A DNA stretch of 64,000 nucleotides from Rhizoclosmatium globosum (taxonomy: Eukaryota; Chytridiomycota; Chytridiomycetes; Chytridiales; Chytriomycetaceae): contig MCGO01000014.1 of the NCBI GenBank assembly GCA_002104985.1, positions 310,001 to 374,000 on the forward strand. Reading direction: 5' to 3'. The position numbers were made by a program, and so were the translations under genes. The notes below the pieces were generated by a model. That model was given only the letters and a program-made list of their open reading frames with translations. It was not told where the DNA came from and made no database searches. This document shows, piece after piece, positions 10,769-21,741 of this stretch (position 1 is its first letter; every line of letters begins with the position of its first letter).

Positions 10769-11566
10769 ATGAGTTGGCAGGTGGGTTGGCTGCTTCACAC
10801 CAGTGACCAGTGATATAGCCTTGCATTCACTATATTCGTACTGATCACTAACGTTCGCTCATTTACGCTTATAGGGATACGTTGACAACCAATTGATCGG
10901 AACTGGAAAGGTGAATATAATTGGGACCACCCTCACCCAAGCAATTTGACTCAAGTCATACTGACCCCTCCTCGGTCGTCTCTCTTAGATTGCTCACGCT
11001 GCCATTCGTGGTCACGATGGATCCCTCTGGGCCACCTCCGCTGGCTTCGATGTAAGACCTCATATATGATCCCTTAAAATACCATCGCTGCTTAACACAC
11101 TGATTTTGCAGATCAACGCTACTGAAATCAACAACTTGGTTGCTGCATTCAAGGATGCCAGTGGTATCCGCGCCAACGGTCTCTACGCTGGAGGCGTTAA
11201 GTACTTCACTCTCAGGGCCGATGATCGTTCCATCTACGGAAAGCAGGTAAACATTGTGCTTCATTCATGATGTAGGAATGGAATTGGGTTGGTTGGGGGC
11301 GGAAACGGCTAATCAAGTCGGATGTGACTGGTCCTTGGCTCTTCAAATATTGACTAGAAACTTTCAATTCATAGGGTGCTGGCGGTATCGTCTGTGTTAA
11401 GACAAAGATGGCCATTCTGATTGGAGTGTACGCTGACCCAACTCAACCTGGTGAGGCTACCAAGGTTGTCGAGGCTCTTGCTGATTACTTGATCGGTGTT
11501 GGATACGTGAGTTTTAACATATGATTTGGCACCTATTTAATCTTAACTCAAACTCGTGTTTAGTAA
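10769..11566 (+). CDS. PFY1: Profilin
   Basis: Six exons (10769-10780, 10875-10910, 10989-11051, 11112-11246, 11375-11506, 11564-11566) encode 126 residues, the classic profilin length. The protein starts [16 protein letters not shown], followed by [18 protein letters not shown] and ends with [16 protein letters not shown]; the poly-proline-binding Trp/Tyr residues at both termini are present. Profilin binds actin monomers and feeds formins at sites of filament growth. The first exon encodes only four residues and the last exon is just the TAA stop directly after the acceptor, an arrangement easily missed by automatic gene prediction. Confidence 0.95.
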
Positions 11567-11688
11567 ACGGTGTTGCCGCTCCTTCCTCGTTGTTCCTTTG
11601 AAATAAACCTTTCAATAAAAAACCTGCAAAAGTATGTATTGGTATGATCATTCAGTGTCAAACAAGGGTAGATGCGAAAGTCCAACGT

Positions 11689-12255
11689 CTAAACCAGAAA
11701 GATTGCGGATAGAACTGCTGCAAATGCACTCCATGCCCCCATTCTAACATCACGAGAAACTGTGATACCATAATTCAACGGTCCATTCAATCCTAAATAT
11801 GCGTTTGCCAGAAACGCCTTCTGACAGCCTCCATCCAAAGGGAACGTTGTATTCTTGGTGCTCGGTGGAATGCCACAAGTTGCGATAACAAGGTTACTAA
11901 CTCCCGCCTTTCCTTCCGCTGTCGTAATAGATATATTCTTTCCAAACATACTGTCCAGCAAACAAACTCCCAACGCGATTCCTCCGATCGTGACGGCGGA
12001 AGTCGTGCAGGTGAACTCTGTGAACTGATTCGCAACAATATACGGCCGTGTCCCGAAAAGAGTTTTAACTGTTTGTCCCACTTTTGCCATGTCAAGATCT
12101 GACTGTTGAGCGCACTGAGAGGTTGACCATATCCCACTGGTTCCAACACAGCTTTGGAACGTGGCGGTGTTGCAATCACCTGGCACACTGGCGACTTTGT
12201 ATTGGATGGGATTGTTGCAACCTGAATCTGAGAAGGTCGTACTTGCGACAAACAT
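11689..12255 (-). CDS. Cys-rich surface protein with GPI-like C-terminus
   Basis: The open frame has about eight cysteines (SGCNNP, GDCNTATFQSC, CAQQ, FTCTTS, VCLLD, TCGIPP, GGC) and ends in a hydrophobic tail (WSAFAAVLSAIFLV) after a small-residue stretch. This pattern suggests a GPI-anchored or secreted cell-surface protein. No family is recognised. The first ATG in frame is at 12,255; the frame is open upstream to 12,408 but has no ATG there and runs into the divergent LRR gene. No signal peptide follows the ATG at 12,255, so the true first exon may be missed. Confidence in a real gene is moderate; function unknown. Confidence 0.5.
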   Translation of the reverse strand: MFVASTTFSDSGCNNPIQYKVASVPGDCNTATFQSCVGTSGIWSTSQCAQQSDLDMAKVGQTVKTLFGTRPYIVANQFTEFTCTTSAVTIGGIALGVCLLDSMFGKNISITTAEGKAGVSNLVIATCGIPPSTKNTTFPLDGGCQKAFLANAYLGLNGPLNYGITVSRDVRMGAWSAFAAVLSAIFLV

Positions 12256-12337
12256 AGTGTCTGGAAGAACGGGTGGGGGAATGGGAATACGATGATCTGT
12301 CTCGCGTTTCGCAGAAAGTTGACAAACTCGAATCGGA

Positions 12338-14608
12338 ATGGAGGAAGAACTCGCGCCAGCGATTCCGCTTAGCTTGACTGGAATCTTTGAGCCCGATTTC
12401 GTAGACACGTGTAAACGTTTTGGAGTGAATGAGGTTCCACGTTTCTTGAAGATTGGTTATCCCCTTCCTCCGCTTCCTATGCCTATTGAGGTAAGTAATA
12501 TTACAAATAATCGTTTTCACCAACTTTTAGTTATTTCTTGAAGGTTTCAGCTGCTTCAGCAAGCGAAGAACCAACTTCGTCATCAACTTTGGACCTGTCA
12601 TCAACAGCATTGAGTACTGACTCTGCGAATCCAAACATCCCTGCCATTGTAGCTCCAGCACATTCAGCAGACAATTTGGTTGTCGCTGGATCAGCCCCTC
12701 CCCAAAAATCAGTTGCAATCGCTGTGAAAGAGACAACCTTGACTACGGCACCTCGTAAATCGGAAACGAAGTTAACATCGGCCTCCACACAACCTACTGG
12801 ATCGAAGACTTCAGCCGGAAATGCACTTACTCCAACACCGCTTGCTGCAACTCAAAGTGCCAGCACGTTTAACCTCGCTCCAAAGCAACTTCCATACGCA
12901 GGAAACGCAAAATATTACAGCCGGTATAAATTCCAACCAACTATTTGTGTTGAGACCGCTGAGGGCGATGAAGATGAGGAAATTTTCAAAGTTGAGGTGA
13001 GGGGATGGAGAATCAGTGCGAAAATGATGGAAATATTGGGTAATGTGTTGACTGGTTGTTCAGGGATAACGCATCTCGTGTAAGAAACATGTGTCGTGTG
13101 TCGAAAAAGACACTAATATTGCTCCTCGCACCCCTAGGCTTTGGAACTGTGGTTTGACCGAATCTCATTTCGTCTTTGTCCTCGGCGCCATTTTAAGCTC
13201 AAACATTCGGCATCTGAATCTTGACCAAAACCCTGAAGTCCCAGAAACCTTGTATGCGCACTTGTTGGTCGAAGACTCGTTGATCAAACACCTCTCACTA
13301 CGATCCAATAAAATCACGTGCGTGGGTGCTAAGGCCCTTGCGGCCAGTCTTAAAACGAATCGAGTGATTCAAACTCTTGATTTGTGGGCGAATTTGATTG
13401 CAAAGGATGGGGCGTCTGATTTGGCAGAGGTGATGCTCACGCTTTAAATACTCAGTTTGTTCATGGTGGATTAGGCTTTAAAATTCAATCAATCCTTGAC
13501 ATCTTTGTCAATGGCAAGGAATTGTATTGGCGATGAAGGCGCTATCTATTTTGCAAAGGTATGAGTGTCTCGGTTTACACACTCTAAATTTGTTACAGAT
13601 GTTGTCCAATTATTCGCTACTTCATGATGAGCTTTCTGCTCGTAAAAAGACCTTGGTCGACATGGAACGGATTCGACGAGAACAAGAAGAGGTTATAGAT
13701 TGATTTGGCGTCATACAAAAAAACTAAAACTCTAATATAGGATCCATTAGTCAAGAAAGCTAAAGCCAAGATCGGAAATGGGCTTGGAAGACAAGCTGGA
13801 AAGTACGTATTTGATTGAGTGTAAAATGGAAATCGCTTACAAAAAGATGCAGAAAGAGCGAAGAAAACTTGAACAAGAAAGAAGCGGCGGTAGATCCTAA
13901 AAACGCCAAGAAAGGCGGCACCGCTGCACCTCCGGGAAAAGCTCCACCAGGCGGTAAAGCCCCACCTCCAGGTGGAAAAGACAAGAAAACTCCAGAAGTT
14001 GCACCACCAGCCCCTGCAGGAAAGAAAGGAGCTCCAGCTCCAGCAGCAACTCCAGCAGCTGATAAGGGTGGAAAGGACAAAAAAGGCGCTGCTCCTGCCG
14101 CCCCTGCCAAAGGAAAGAAAGGAAAAGTCGAGGAAGCAAAAGAAGAAGTAGAAGAGGTATCTTTTTTAAAGGAATTGAGTATTGTTTAACCTCTGACTTA
14201 AGAATAATGATGCGGCTGCAATCACGGAACCAACTTTTGAGCACAATGGACAGCAATTCCTGATTGGCAATAGAACTCTCAATAATCTGAATTTGAGGCA
14301 GAATGGCATCACCGAAACTGGAGTGAAAGCTTTTCTTGATGCTGTTGCAGAACAGGAATTATCAAGTGAGAGTGCACCCGAAGGATTGTATGGACTATTT
14401 CGTGTTTCCATACTTGTAAGTGAGCTGGAGCTAAAGGTACCTTGTAACCGAGCTAATAATGTTGTAGGAGAATGCATTTGACAAAGAAAATGCAACACAC
14501 GCCCAACTACAAACGCTTCTGAATGCCAAAAATCCATGGATTGAGCAAGTTACCACGGACAAAAAAGAGGATGAAGATGGTACAACTGCTGTTGCTGAAG
14601 CGGAATAA
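12338..14608 (+). CDS. Leucine-rich-repeat protein, LRRC71-like
   Basis: Nine exons (12338-12490, 12544-13079, 13138-13429, 13475-13558, 13599-13691, 13741-13802, 13853-14156, 14203-14415, 14468-14608) give exactly 625 residues. Layout: a Ser/Thr/Ala-rich disordered N-terminus to about residue 170; ribonuclease-inhibitor-type LRRs (IRHLNLDQNPEVP, IKHLSLRSNKITCVGAKAL, IQTLDLWANLIAKDGA, LTSLSMARNCIGDEGA); a Lys/Pro/Ala-rich linker (GKAPPGGK-type repeats); and a last LRR, LNNLNLRQNGITETG. The LRR-linker-LRR order is reminiscent of LRRC71, a protein linked to cilia, which would fit a flagellated fungus; that identification is inference. The first intron uses an unusual AAG acceptor at 12,541-12,543. 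Read from the other strand, parts of the linker look like a false ORF. Confidence 0.75.
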
Positions 14609-14679
14609 GACGAGTATACTCCATAGTTTAGTTTATTTGCGAATGAAATGAATTGAACCATTCTTCCTTCATTAAGTTT

Positions 14680-15333
14680 CTACTTCTTCTTTCCACCCTT
14701 TCCTTTCTTTGAGTTGGCTTCCTCTCTGATGAGTTGCTCGGCCATAGCATCCGCACGCCTCTTGAGCTCTTCCTCTGACACAAGTTCAGGCAAGTCTTCG
14801 AGAGAGTCATTTGTGTCCACAGGTGCAGGTGGAGCAGCCATTTTAGCCGCTTGTTTGACAGGCGAGGTAGGCTTTGAGGGTGGTTTCACGGCTTCGGCCT
14901 GTTGTTGTTGAGCAGCCTGTTGCTGCATCTGCATTTGCTGTTGGAGCAGCTGCTGCGCTTCCTGGAAGATCTGGGCGCCCCAACCCTTTCTGAGGAGCTC
15001 AGCCTCTGCAACGACCTGGGATTTGTGTTAGGTTTCAACCACCGAACAACCAACCAACAATGTCACCTCCGCGCACTCGGCCTCGATCTCCTTCTCCGCC
15101 AACGTAATGTTCTCGAGCATCGCTTCGCCAACGACTCCCGTGCGCACAAGGTTCTGCAACTGCGGCTTCTCTTCGCGGATCTGGAGCACTCGCTGCACAT
15201 CCACCATTGCCCGTCGAACGAGCGACTGCATCAGGATTCGCCCGCCCCAGTTCTGCGCATCCTTGGGCGAATACATTTCACTGAGTTCCTCGTACTGGCG
15301 CCGGGGGAGATGCTCGGGGAAGTATGTTGACAT
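14680..15333 (-). CDS. SEC66: Sec66-like subunit of the Sec63 translocation complex
   Basis: Two exons (15333-15067 and 15015-14680) give 200 residues. The conserved Sec66/Sec71 core is clear: FPEHLPRRQYEEL, LVRRAMVDVQRVLQIREEK, LQNLVRTGVVGEAMLENI, LAEKEIEAECAEVVAEAEL, KGWGAQIFQEA. A Gln-rich segment, a Pro-rich part and a Lys-rich tail follow. Sec66 joins Sec62/Sec63 at the ER for post-translational import and is normally anchored by one N-terminal transmembrane helix. Here the frame begins at STYFPEH, directly at the core, and no upstream ATG or hydrophobic exon can be found before the next gene ends at 15,619. Either the anchor is lost or an exon is not recognisable. Confidence 0.8.
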
Positions 15334-15618
15334 GATTCGAGTCGTGGCAATTTGGTGGGGAGATTGCTTTCAGACGAAACCAACTCTTTCTTTCCTCTTG
15401 TTAACTATCTTGGACACTCAAACACGATGAATAATATCTGGAAAGTAGTATAGCATACAATAATGTACATCAAATAACCGCGTCAATGCGACAGGATTTC
15501 CTTCAAACCAGTCCGTAGCCGAACTTAGCGCCACACGCTATATAAAAATCACAAGTCTACTTCGTATGCACTAAAATACAATCAAAAAAGAAAGAAAAAG
15601 GGGCCTAAGCTCCTCCTC

Positions 15619-18600
15619 TTAAGCCTGGATAGGCTGCGTAGTGACAAACGTACCATCTCCAACAACTTGAATGTTGTATCCAAATCCAACAGGTCCTCCA
15701 TCCAATCCAATGAAGCTAGCCCGCTTACCAACCAAAACTCTACCCAACCCAGTCTCTTCCAACCCAAAAGCATCCGCCAGTCTCCAGGTAACAACACCAA
15801 CAGCATCTTCAGCATCCACCTTACCATCACCAATACCCTCCCCAACAGTTCCCCATCCAGCTTCAAACAGCAAGGAACGGACTTGGTCAGGCCAACTGTT
15901 GGCAGTGAAACCAACTTTCACACCGGCACCCTTCAAGATTTCATAAACGGAGGGACGTGTTGTTCCGTATGGCTTGCACCAACGAAGTTCCCAGGACTGT
16001 TGCTGACAGCGAGGCGTTTGCAGAATTACTGGTACGCCAGCCTTGGCGAGTTCGTCAGCGACAAGGTATGCCCCAGTCGCTCCATACAAAACCAAACGTA
16101 CTTTGGGAGCAGTAGTGGAAACCAGGGTGATGAGCTTGGAAATGTCGTTTGGATCGTGGGTTGTTACAACAAGAGGAATCTTTCCTGCGAGAACATCGGT
16201 GAACGGTGAGTCTGGAGAAGCTGGTGTTGTAGAAAGCAATTTACGAAGGTGGGCGAATTGACTCGCAATGGACTTCGCGTAACCCTCTGTATCCCCAATC
16301 AGTACAAATCTTAAATCTATGGAAACCTCAAACCTTTCGCATCGTTTCCAATGGTAATATGAAACGCAACATCACTCTTCAAAACAGCATCGGAATATCT
16401 CTCTGCCGCCGTTCTAAAGGCAACTGAAACACCTTGTGCAAATCCAGCCCCCTTTCCTGCAACAACACCAGTCAAGACTCCACTCTTCCAAGCATACTCC
16501 AAGAGCTTTCCACCTCCACCAACACGCAACCCATCCTTAGCATAGACAAATCCATCCAATGCATCTTGAGTTCCAGCTTCACCATCACTAGTGCTTTCCT
16601 CCACGCTAATCTCCTCCAAACCGAGAGGAATAGAAGCTCCAATAAGCCCCGGAATAACAACACCTCCGTTCAAGTTGAACAAGTATCCCTTTGGAGAACA
16701 TTTGAGTCCAATACACGTCACAATTCCATTTTCAACAGTAATGAATCCTTTCAGAATCTGGTTCTCTTGGGTGTAGATTCCTGAAATATTCGAGACAGTA
16801 TAAGCGGGTAGTTGAGTTTGTGGGTAGTCGAGGAGTGGAGAAACAGCTGGAGTGCGTGGAAGTGGGGTCGGAGGTTGAGAGGTGACAATAGGGTGCTTCA
16901 AAGTAGTGTAACCATCAATGATGACACGGAGTGGGTGGGCTCCCTGCTGCAAAGGCGGACGGTCCCAAACAACAACATCAGCGTCAAATCCTTCCTGAAG
17001 GCTTCCAATTCTCCAACCAGCACCAATTCTCTCAGCTGGAACGGATGTGACAGCTGCAAAAGCAAGGTCTTCATCGAAACCATAGTGAGCAGCTCTTTGG
17101 GCTTCGTAAATGAGATGTTGGGCGTTGAAGACAGGATGGTCAGATTTGAATGCAACTTTAACGCCAGCAGAAGCGAGAACCTGGGGAGCACGAACAGAGT
17201 GCTTGTATCCTTCACGCTTAAATAAGGAAAAGTCAGAAAACAGGGCAACAGAGATGTTTTCGGTTGCCAACTTGTCGGCGAGCATATAGGCTTCTGTCGC
17301 GTGGTGGAAGGCGATGATTGGGAAATCGAATTCGTGCTTGTTGCGGATCATCATATCAATATCGTTGGTCTGGTAGCAGTGAACTTGAAGACGGATGTCA
17401 CGACGCATCAAAGCAACGAGAGATTCATAGAGTATCTGGGTAACGTGAAGCAACATATTGGTTGGCTTTGTTCTTGAATTTGGACTGAAGATATTCGGCA
17501 GTTTCACACCAGTCATCCTGTTTCGTTGACTCAGCAACCGTCGGAAATGGAATATTTCACATACCTGAGCGCGAAGAGTGCTTCTTGCCTTCTCAAGCTG
17601 CGCTCTCATGGCCCAGGCATTTCCCATTCTGGAACCTGGAAACTTTCCTTGTTCGCTGCCAAAAAAACGCTTTGGGTTCTCCCCACATGCCATCTTCATC
17701 CAACGCCACAACTTTCCGTCTTCTCCATTCAGACTCATTCCGCTGTTTAGCGCCAAATGATTGGTAGAATTTGATGTGCTTTTGAAGTTCTTGATGGCGA
17801 ATCCTTCGCCGCCCATCAAGGCTGCAGATCCAGGGAGGATAAGCGAAGTAGTTACACCACCAGAAGCAATTAATTCAATGGCTTTGTCTTGTGGGTTGAT
17901 AGCATCTTGGATACGGAGATATGGGCTTGTCGGATCACCAGCACTTTCGTTTCCATCGTCGTCTCCCCAGAAACCTGGCGAAGGATTGACACCAGAATGG
18001 CTGAAGTGATTCCAGTTAATAAATGTTGAAATCCTATAAAGTCAGATTTGCATACCTGTGCATATCAACTAAACCAGGAGAAACGACCCGGCCCTGAACG
18101 TCAACAACCTCAACATCTTGAGCAGAAATATAGTGAGCCTTTGGTCCACGAAGAGATTTTGCAATCTTGTTGGCATGCGCGTTTGCAGCATTGACCACGT
18201 CGCCAGGAGTCAAACCCGTACCAATCCTGACAATAATTCCGTGGGCGAGGGCAATATCAGTGTTTTGGAGACGGTTTCCGAGTCCGTCCCAGAGAGTGGC
18301 GTGTTGAATAAGGAGTGGAGTAGAGGAGCCATTTAATGCAGAGAGAACAGCATGGCGCGGGTTACCATTTGGTCTGTTATTTGAAGGGGGCTTTCCACCT
18401 GTGGAAGCAATTGTAGAAAACAAGTTAGTGTCTTGGTCTGATTTTGAACAAGCACAAACCCTCGAGGAAAACGCGGTCCCAATCACGTCTCCGAGTTGCT
18501 GTTGCCGCACAAGTTCGCAGGCCTTCTTCCAATGCGGCGGCAGTGATTCCAGATCCAAGTGGTGATGGTGATGAGTTCCAGAAAGCATCGAGGGCGAGAA

Positions 18601-18878
18601 GGAGAACAATGAGCGCAGTGAGAGCAACGAGTCTGTTCAATGTTTTGTAAGTGTCATTCCTTTGATATACGGTGGTAGACAGAAGGTGGTAGATGAACAA
18701 GCTCAAGGAGGTACATTACATACAGTTTGTGGAACTGCTCGCGCATCACAACGCTACTTGGCTTGGGCTCGTATACTCCAGTGCGGGAACTACGTCGCGT
18801 GGGGGATGGTGATGGTTCACGAGCTGTGCCAGACTCGGGCGTGGTTGGCGGGAGAAAAAAGAAGTCGTGCCTCTGCAT
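15619..18878 (-). CDS. Membrane-anchored amidohydrolase-family protein
   Basis: Six exons (18878-18724, 18632-18460, 18398-18056, 18000-17565, 17517-16334, 16286-15619) encode about 985 residues. A short cytosolic tail precedes one hydrophobic helix (VALTALIVLLLALDAFW). Then come a composite domain, the metal-site motif GLVDMHSHSGVNPSPG, GGVTTSLILPGSAALMGG, ENPKRFFGSEQGK, FHHATEAYMLADKL and KVAFKSDHPVFNAQ, and a second, degenerate amidohydrolase-like half lacking the HxH. The family includes imidazolonepropionase-related hydrolases; substrate unknown. As a type II membrane protein the enzyme would face the lumen or outside. One base disturbs the frame near 17,428-17,436 (PDT | YESLVALMRR); removing it makes the total divisible by three. 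This is either a sequence error or a recent lesion. Confidence 0.75.
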
Positions 18879-19166
18879 CTGGAATTCGTTTTGGTGCCAT
18901 TTTTGAAGTGGTTTTCGTGGATTCCGTTCGTTTGGCTGCACTTTCCCAAAGCGAAAGTCGTGGGCCAGCTTCTTGCCTTTTATCTCCTTAAATCTCCAAG
19001 GCTCCTTCGATTGACTAAGAAAGTTGGTATGTTAAAAGAAATCGATCTTGTCAATTAGACGCATAGGAATCATAGGAATCAAATTATTCAAATAATCTCT
19101 GTGTGTGTGATGCAATCGAAGTGAAGTGGATGTTCCAGTCAATGTCCGAAAATCAGCCCACAAGAA

Positions 19167-21495
19167 ATGAGCATCACAACGCAATACCGACGCTCCATCC
19201 TCCTCCTCTCAAAGAAATACGGCCTCTCCCTCCGCCCTGATGCCGCCACATTTCTCAAGCAGCTGCTCTCCGAGTCTGACCTCGAAAGCGAGGAGGAACT
19301 CATCGCGGCAATGGACGCTATCGCTCAGGCTTACATGCACCATCAAGGTTCCCAAACCCTCCCACTTTTGATTCATAATAAGCATTCATCAATGTGAATC
19401 TAGGAAACGCCGGTCAAATCGTCACGGCAAAAGCCTTGAAAGACGTTGTCGACTCCCTCCGTGCGAACCACCTCCACGATGAGAACCCTCCAAACCAGCA
19501 ACAGCACCAACAACAAGAAGACGGTAGTGTCGATATGGATGCAGTCGTCAAGAGTGTCAAAGAAATGCGTGTCTACTTTCACGTTGTGGATTTGTTTAAA
19601 CACCACAAGTGGGACTATTGCACACATGAACGAGGATTTATTCGGTGAGAGTACCTTTGTGGAATCATGAAATATATCGGGACTGACTTTTCTGGGGTGA
19701 TGCGCCATGTCAGATCACATCAAGCGCTACAACTTCATGCGACATCGGGACTCCAGAGTCGTATGCTCAGAGACCGTTATGAAATCATCAAGCAACGTAT
19801 AATGAGAAACGAGAATTTCAGGCCGCCTGCCTTTGTCGCGAGTGAAAAACCAAATTATTTTGAGGTTTGATGTTAAGTTATCGAAGAGGGTTTATTTCTT
19901 AACAATGGTCACGTTGCAGATAACTCCCATCAAGAATCTCAGTGGATGCAAGCCGGGCTCATACCTCCTCTTTGGAATGCTCACGCAAATGACGGAAGGG
20001 AAGCATCACTTGGAAGACCCAGGTGCATTCATTGAACTGGAGTTCTCCGGGAAGGTATAGCCTACTTATCCGCATTTTTCTTTCTTTCCTGGTATGAACT
20101 TAACGTATTTCCGCAAGATTACTACCACGGTTGGCCTCTTCACACACAACTGCTTCGTACTTGTTGAAGGCGAATACACGGATCGGAAAACGTTCCGTGT
20201 CGTGATGCTCGGATTACCGCCATCTGAAACTCGGGACGAGACAATGTAATTGCTAGTGTTTACGCACTACTCAGAGTCTGACGCAATTTCCTTGAAACCC
20301 CCAACAGACAGATGTTTGGCTATAATGCGGATATGTTTGGGGCGCCGCGGGAGGCGAACACAATTGTAAGAGATGCGTGTTTTTTTGTAGGGAATAGTTT
20401 TGACTCAATCGAAAATAACACAGACGGCCATCGGACAACTTGAGAAGGAGGCCGTAAACATATCGTTTGTTATGCTCAGTGATGTGTGGCTTGATGATGC
20501 CAAGGTACTCTACTTTCGAGGATTTTTGTTGATTGGGCATGGTTCTTTTTCTCCTTTCATTTTGACAAACACACGGCAACAGGTTCTTGCAAAGCTCAGA
20601 CTCTTGTTTGAGGGATACAGTACACGAGCGTATATTCCGCTTGCTTTTATTTTCATTGGAAACTTTACTTCGAGGCCATATATTTACAACGGGGCTGACT
20701 ATCAAGAGTACAAGGGTGAGTAGGAACTGCAATCTATTTTGAAATCTCTAAACTTTTATGAAACATAGACTTGTTTAAGACGTTTGCAGACCTGATCCAC
20801 GAGTTTCCTGATCTCAATCGTACATGTCAGTTTGTCTTTGTTCCAGGTCCTTCAGATCCATGGGGAGGAAATATTATTCCTCGACCGCCGATTCCTGAAG
20901 TGTTTTTGACAAGAATGCGAGCAAAGGTACCGAATGCCGTGTTCACAAGTAATCCAGCGAGGTGAGATTTTGGGTTGGGCGAGGACTGATGACTGATGCG
21001 AAAAACAACAATATAGAATCAAGTACTGTAATCAAGAAATTGTGGTGTTTAGAGAGGATCTGATGAGTAAGATGCGAAGGAATTGTATAGTACCGCCTGA
21101 TGAAGAACAGGAAGCTGAGTTGAAAGTGCACGTACGTTCTTGGCTTCTGAAATTTTTGAATGCTCATCATAATACTTTTCTTTTGAAGCTGTCCAAGACG
21201 ATTATGGAGCAATGTCACTTGTGTCCATTGCCAATTGATATTCAGCCTCGATATGTAGCATTTGACCATACACTGCGGTTATACCCGCTTCCACATCTGG
21301 TAGGAACTGTCGAATGAGCTCTTGAATATTGACTGTGATACTTTTCGATAGATTGTCGTCGCTGATAAATACGATGCATACATTACAGAAAAGGAAGGAA
21401 ACACACAGACTATCAATCCTGGGTCTTTTGGAAATCAAGGATGTTTCATGACGTATTCTCCGAGTGATATGCTGGTGGAAATGTGTAGTGTGTGA
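19167..21495 (+). CDS. DPB2: DNA polymerase epsilon subunit B
   Basis: Twelve exons (19167-19347, 19404-19644, 19714-19864, 19920-20054, 20118-20245, 20308-20365, 20391-20504, 20583-20715, 20769-20961, 21017-21131, 21189-21299, 21352-21495) splice into a perfect 567-residue frame. The N-terminal helical domain is followed by [19 protein letters not shown] (OB-fold) and the inactive calcineurin-like fold of B subunits: [49 protein letters not shown]-type [28 protein letters not shown], and [12 protein letters not shown] then INPGSF near the end. It is the second subunit of the leading-strand replicase and connects to the CMG helicase. The start lies 288 bases from the divergent amidohydrolase start. 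Human POLE2 is similar in length. Confidence 0.95.
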
Positions 21496-21741
21496 GACCA
21501 GTTGTTTTGGGGTGACCTCCTTCACTGAATATGGTGTATTTATGCCTTCTTTTTATTAAACTTCTTACCAAACTATAATCCTTCATAATGCAGTAAATGT
21601 TTACATAAGCTGGTGGGAGAAAGAACGGAAAACAGCGAAACAAAAGACCCGCGCATTTTCTCCCACCACGCGTACCACTTCAACTACTAACCAACCCCAT
21701 TCCTTTTTCTTCGGCCACCCAGCATCCAGCAGCAGCATCCA

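Noticed and set aside
11793..12251. 152-codon minus-strand frame overlapping the Cys-rich gene
   Set aside because: It is a shadow of the frame at 11,689-12,255, which has the regular Cys pattern and a hydrophobic tail.
14902..15330. 142-codon plus-strand frame, Leu/Arg-rich
   Set aside because: Antisense of the Sec66 exons; no splice sites or family support.
15667..17225. Several plus-strand frames of 115-180 codons opposite the amidohydrolase
   Set aside because: They are antisense shadows of strongly coding minus-strand exons with recognisable family motifs.
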